Shown here: piece after piece, positions 60,999 to 64,000 of the stretch
How the letters are laid out: every line of letters begins with the position of its first letter
Position numbering within the stretch: position 1 is the stretch's first letter
From: Candidatus Zixiibacteriota bacterium
GTDB taxonomy: Bacteria; Zixibacteria; MSB-5A5; GN15; JAAZOE01
DNA length: 64,000 nt
Direction: 5' to 3'
Assembly (NCBI GenBank): GCA_030668485.1
Contig: DAOUTW010000010.1
Coordinates: 25,445-89,444 of the forward strand
Made by a program: the position numbers and the translations under genes
The notes under the pieces: generated by a model
The model's input: only the letters and a program-made list of their open reading frames with translations
Database searches by the model: none
Told to the model about the DNA's origin: nothing

Positions 60999-63512
60999 AT
61001 GACGCTCAAACATCAAAAAATAGAACAGATCTTTCTCGAGGAGGAAATGAAGAGTTCCTACCTCGATTATTCCATGTCCGTAATCACCAATCGTGCTCTT
61101 CCCGATGTACGTGATGGTATGAAACCGTCCAACAGGCGAATCATGGTGGCTATGCATGAATTGAACCTGTCGCCTGGACGACCGCATAGGAAATGCGCCA
61201 AGATCGCCGGTGATACTTCCGGTAACTATCATCCCCACGGTGAACAGGTGATTTATCCGACTCTCGTCAGGATGGCGCAGGATTTCAATATGCGCTACCC
61301 CCTGGTCGACGGTCAGGGAAACTTCGGATCGGTCGACGGCGATGGCGCCGCCGCCATGCGATATACCGAAGCCCGCATGACGCCGATTGCGATGGAAATG
61401 TTGGCCGACCTTGAAAAGGAAACGGTCAACTACATGCCCAACTACGACAGCACCCGAAAGGAACCGATCGTGCTGCCGGGCCGTTTTCCCAATCTGATCT
61501 GCAACGGTACCACCGGTATTGCCGTCGGCATGGCCACCAGCATCCCGCCTCATAACCTGACCGAAGTGGCCAACGCCATCATGTCGGTGATTGATAATCC
61601 GGAAACGGATAACGAGCAGATTATGGACCATATCACCGGTCCCGATTTCCCGACCGGTGGTATCATCTATGGCCGCCAGGGTATCCGCGAAGCATATCGT
61701 ACCGGACGGGGGAGAATAACCGTCCGTGCCCGCGCTTTGTCGGAAAAACAGAAGACCGGCAAGGAACGAATTATCATCACTGAGATCCCCTACCAGGTCA
61801 ACAAATCCACTCTGCTAATCCGCATCGCCGACCTGGTCCGCGACAAAAAGCTGATCGGCATCTCCGATCTCCGCGATGAATCCGATCGCGACGGCATGCG
61901 TATTGTCATCGAACTCAAACGAGACGCTCAGCCGGAAATCGTCCTCAATCAGCTTTACAAGCACACTAATCTCCAGACAACATTCTCGATTATAAATCTC
62001 GCACTCGACAAAGGCGTGCCGAAAACGCTGTCGATCAAAAAACTGATAGAGTTGTATATCGACCACCGGCATGAAATTGTCGTCCGTCGAACCGAGCACG
62101 ATCTGCGCAAGGCCGAAGCTCGGGCGCATATCCTCGAAGGCTACAAAATCGCTCTCGATAATATCGATGCCGTGATCGAGCTGATCAAAAAATCGAAGTC
62201 GGTCCCGGATGCGCGCGAAGGCTTGATGAAAAAATTCAAGCTGTCGGAAATTCAGGCCACCGCCATCCTCGAAATGCGCTTGCAGAAACTGACAGGTCTT
62301 GAGCGGCAGAAAATCGAGCAGGAATACCTCGAGACGATCAAAAGAATCGAAGAATACAAGTCGATTCTAGCCTCCAAAGCTCGCCGCATGAGCATCATCA
62401 GGGGAGAGGTCGAGGAACTCCTTAAAAAATACGGCGACGACCGCCGCACCGAAATTATCGACCAAACCGAAGATTTCACTCTCGAAGACCTCATCGCCGA
62501 CGAGGAGATGGTTATCACCATAACTCGCGCCGGTTATATCAAATCGCTCTCGGAGTCGGCCTACCGACGTCAGAACCGCGGCGGCAAGGGCGTCATTGGG
62601 ATGGAAACAAAGGAAGAGGATTTCGCCGAGCATGTCTTTACGGCGACATCGCATCAGTATATCCTGTTTTTCTCCTCGACCGGCCGTTGTTACTGGCTGA
62701 AGGTCCATGGAATCCCGCGCGGCGGCAGACTCGCCAAGGGACGACCGGTGGTCAACCTGCTCAATCTGGAAGCGGACGAGCGAATCACCACCTTCACTCG
62801 CGTGCGCGAATTCAAACCCGACGAATTTATTGTGATGGCCACTCGCAAAGGAACCATCAAGAAAACCTCCCTGATGGCGTTCTCCAATCCGCGCAAGGTC
62901 GGTATCAATGCCATCTCGCTGGCTGAAGGCGACGAATTGATCCGTTGCACATTGACCGACGGCACCAATGATATCCTGCTGGGAACGCGCAACGGTCAGG
63001 CGATCAGATTCCCTGAAGAAAAAGTGCGCGGCATGGGCCGCACCGCCGCCGGCGTCAAGGGGATCAAGCTTGCCAAAGACGATTATGTCATCGATATGGT
63101 GGTTATCAAACGGCAATCGGCCATTCTCTCTATTACTGAAAACGGCTACGGCAAGCGGACCGACATCACCGATTATCGCATCACTAATCGCGGCGGCAAG
63201 GGAATCATTAATATCAGATGCTCCGAGCGCAACGGCAAGGTGGTCGCGATTCGTGAAGTGCTCGAGGACGACGAAATGATTATGATGACCGAGCGCGGGA
63301 TTGCCAATCGGATGGCGGTTTCCAATATCCGGGTTATCGGCCGCAGCACTCAGGGAGTGCGCCTGATCGCTCTCAAGGGCAAGGATCTGTTGACCGACGT
63401 GGCTATCGTTTATGGCAGCCGCAAAAAGCTGGTCGAAAACGGCAACGGCGATGATACAGCTCCAGACGCCAACGGCCAGGACGATGCCGAACAGGAAGAG
63501 TTGGATATGTAA
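60999..63512 (+). CDS. gyrA: DNA gyrase subunit A
   Basis: The 837-residue protein matches GyrA: catalytic Tyr122 in [23 protein letters not shown], the coiled-coil gate, and a C-terminal pinwheel starting with a GyrA-box (QNRGGKG, about 525) that marks gyrase rather than topoisomerase IV. It breaks and rejoins DNA with GyrB to add negative supercoils. Numbering coincides with Escherichia coli at the quinolone pocket, where residues 81-87 read GEQVIYP: Gln at 83 and Pro at 87 instead of Ser and Asp. The acidic C-terminus ([10 protein letters not shown]) is present. gyrB is not adjacent. Confidence 0.95.
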   Translation: MTLKHQKIEQIFLEEEMKSSYLDYSMSVITNRALPDVRDGMKPSNRRIMVAMHELNLSPGRPHRKCAKIAGDTSGNYHPHGEQVIYPTLVRMAQDFNMRYPLVDGQGNFGSVDGDGAAAMRYTEARMTPIAMEMLADLEKETVNYMPNYDSTRKEPIVLPGRFPNLICNGTTGIAVGMATSIPPHNLTEVANAIMSVIDNPETDNEQIMDHITGPDFPTGGIIYGRQGIREAYRTGRGRITVRARALSEKQKTGKERIIITEIPYQVNKSTLLIRIADLVRDKKLIGISDLRDESDRDGMRIVIELKRDAQPEIVLNQLYKHTNLQTTFSIINLALDKGVPKTLSIKKLIELYIDHRHEIVVRRTEHDLRKAEARAHILEGYKIALDNIDAVIELIKKSKSVPDAREGLMKKFKLSEIQATAILEMRLQKLTGLERQKIEQEYLETIKRIEEYKSILASKARRMSIIRGEVEELLKKYGDDRRTEIIDQTEDFTLEDLIADEEMVITITRAGYIKSLSESAYRRQNRGGKGVIGMETKEEDFAEHVFTATSHQYILFFSSTGRCYWLKVHGIPRGGRLAKGRPVVNLLNLEADERITTFTRVREFKPDEFIVMATRKGTIKKTSLMAFSNPRKVGINAISLAEGDELIRCTLTDGTNDILLGTRNGQAIRFPEEKVRGMGRTAAGVKGIKLAKDDYVIDMVVIKRQSAILSITENGYGKRTDITDYRITNRGGKGIINIRCSERNGKVVAIREVLEDDEMIMMTERGIANRMAVSNIRVIGRSTQGVRLIALKGKDLLTDVAIVYGSRKKLVENGNGDDTAPDANGQDDAEQEELDM

Positions 63513-63533
63513 TCGATTGAACATAGACAAATC

Positions 63534-63568
63534 AAACGCTTCATCATTTATGATGGGGCGTTTTTTTT
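63534..63568 (+). terminator. Rho-independent terminator of gyrA
   Basis: AAACGCTTCATC pairs with GATGGGGCGTTT around ATTTAT and runs into seven or more T. Confidence 0.9.
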
Positions 63569-63824
63569 ATGGCAGTTAACACCGCATATGTTTTTGGTCG
63601 AAAAGTCATGTGATGGTATTCCAATCGGTTAACATCGTACAAGTTTCGGGGCATATCTCTATTTGAATGACATTCAATGCCTTAAGATCGAATTGGCGTC
63701 GGAAAAATGTTTTTTGGTTCATGGCGATATGGTCTCCTGTTTTTATCTTTCTATTATAGGGTGCTTTTCCGGGATTAACGTTGATTCTATGTTGTTTTTG
63801 ATGGCAGGCAAGGGCCGGTTTAGT

Positions 63825-63852
63825 GTCGGGAGCACAGGGCTCCCGACCTACC
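63825..63852. repeat. Palindromic element F (GTAGGTC family)
   Basis: GTCGGGAGC (63825-63833) pairs with GCTCCCGAC (63839-63847), and CTACC follows; on the minus strand this reads GGTAGGTC then the stem, as in elements A and C. Apart from elements F and G, the stretch 63569-64000 has no gene. Confidence 0.75.
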
Positions 63853-63871
63853 AGACTGCAATCATCGCGAT

Positions 63872-63905
63872 GGCGTCAGGAAAGCCCGCCGCGGCGGGTG
63901 ACGCC
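63872..63905. repeat. Nested hairpin element G
   Basis: GGCGTC (63872-63877) pairs with GACGCC (63900-63905); inside, CCCGCC-GC-GGCGGG is a perfect second stem. The layout resembles elements D and E. Confidence 0.65.
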
Positions 63906-64000
63906 GCATATCACATGACCCGCTGGAACATAAGTTTGATATTGAGTTATTGATAGGGAAAGCAGGAACCCACCCGCTCGGTCGTTCGCCTTATCGGCGA

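Noticed and set aside
62367..63530. A 387-codon open frame antisense to gyrA
   Set aside because: It lies wholly opposite a clear gyrA, has low-complexity His/Asp-rich translation and no family pattern; it is a by-product of gyrA codon bias.
63663..63953. A 96-codon open frame after gyrA
   Set aside because: It spans palindromic elements F and G, lacks a Shine-Dalgarno and has no recognisable composition or family.
1..64000. tRNA or rRNA genes, insertion sequences, prophage genes
   Set aside because: No tRNA T-loop or acceptor pairing, no rRNA motif and no transposase or integrase motif was seen by eye; a covariance-model scan could still find a divergent tRNA.

Overview
The window looks like a chromosomal segment of an uncultured Gram-negative bacterium. 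The best guess is candidate phylum Zixibacteria or a close FCB-group relative. That guess is an inference from nine secreted proteins carrying the same dockerin-type calcium repeat ([17 protein letters not shown] style), a porin-like barrel, a T9SS/FlgD-like C-terminal tail, and ordinary bacterial housekeeping genes (gyrA, mfd, queG, manB). No rRNA, tRNA, CRISPR array, transposase or phage gene was seen, so placement rests on protein style alone.

Layout. 1-4258: a minus-strand pair (Tat-exported DUF362 protein and a NapH-like polyferredoxin, cut by the window edge), then a secreted Asp-box/BNR protein with a dockerin end. 4434-4502 is a relic of a second DUF362 gene. 4618-7478: a solitary citrate-lyase-alpha-like gene and a porin. 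8065-12101: a cohesin-like/dockerin protein, a relic of a porin 3' end, and a lipoprotein. 12302-14071: a pentapeptide-repeat membrane protein with a DUF6933 gene. 14072-15173 is a gene-free kilobase of palindromes and short interspersed repeats. 15174-18758: a second NapH-like polyferredoxin and a penicillin-acylase-family hydrolase. 18980-28962: three consecutive large secreted peptidases (M28, C1, M28) sharing one C-terminal module and ending in dockerins. 29113-33651: an SGNH hydrolase, a decayed dockerin gene, a PduO-type cobalamin adenosyltransferase, and a DUF1573 gene whose only interruption is a TGA exactly at the first Cys of the family CGCT motif (likely selenocysteine). 33781-35910: arsC, acr3 and sixA. 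36152-46381: two small dockerin proteins, a deacetylase/methyltransferase pair, queG, an aldo-keto reductase, a DinB protein, a BNR-dockerin protein and a beta-helix protein with a T9SS-like tail. 46401-52657: a dual-receiver response regulator with phosphomannomutase, a zinc-ribbon protein, an endonuclease V homologue lacking one metal-binding Asp, an M20 amidohydrolase and a beta-propeller protein. 52730-63512: mfd, a three-gene transglutaminase/membrane/wHTH operon behind a strong promoter with an operator-like palindrome, a DUF4177-like membrane protein, and gyrA.

How it fits together. Much of the coding capacity makes exported proteins: peptidases, propellers, a beta-helix, and cohesin-like and dockerin modules. 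This suggests a cell-surface or secreted protein-degrading apparatus. The strongest single observation is the candidate DUF1573 selenoprotein with a hairpin just after the TGA. The next is a family of intergenic nested hairpins whose arms change sequence while staying complementary.
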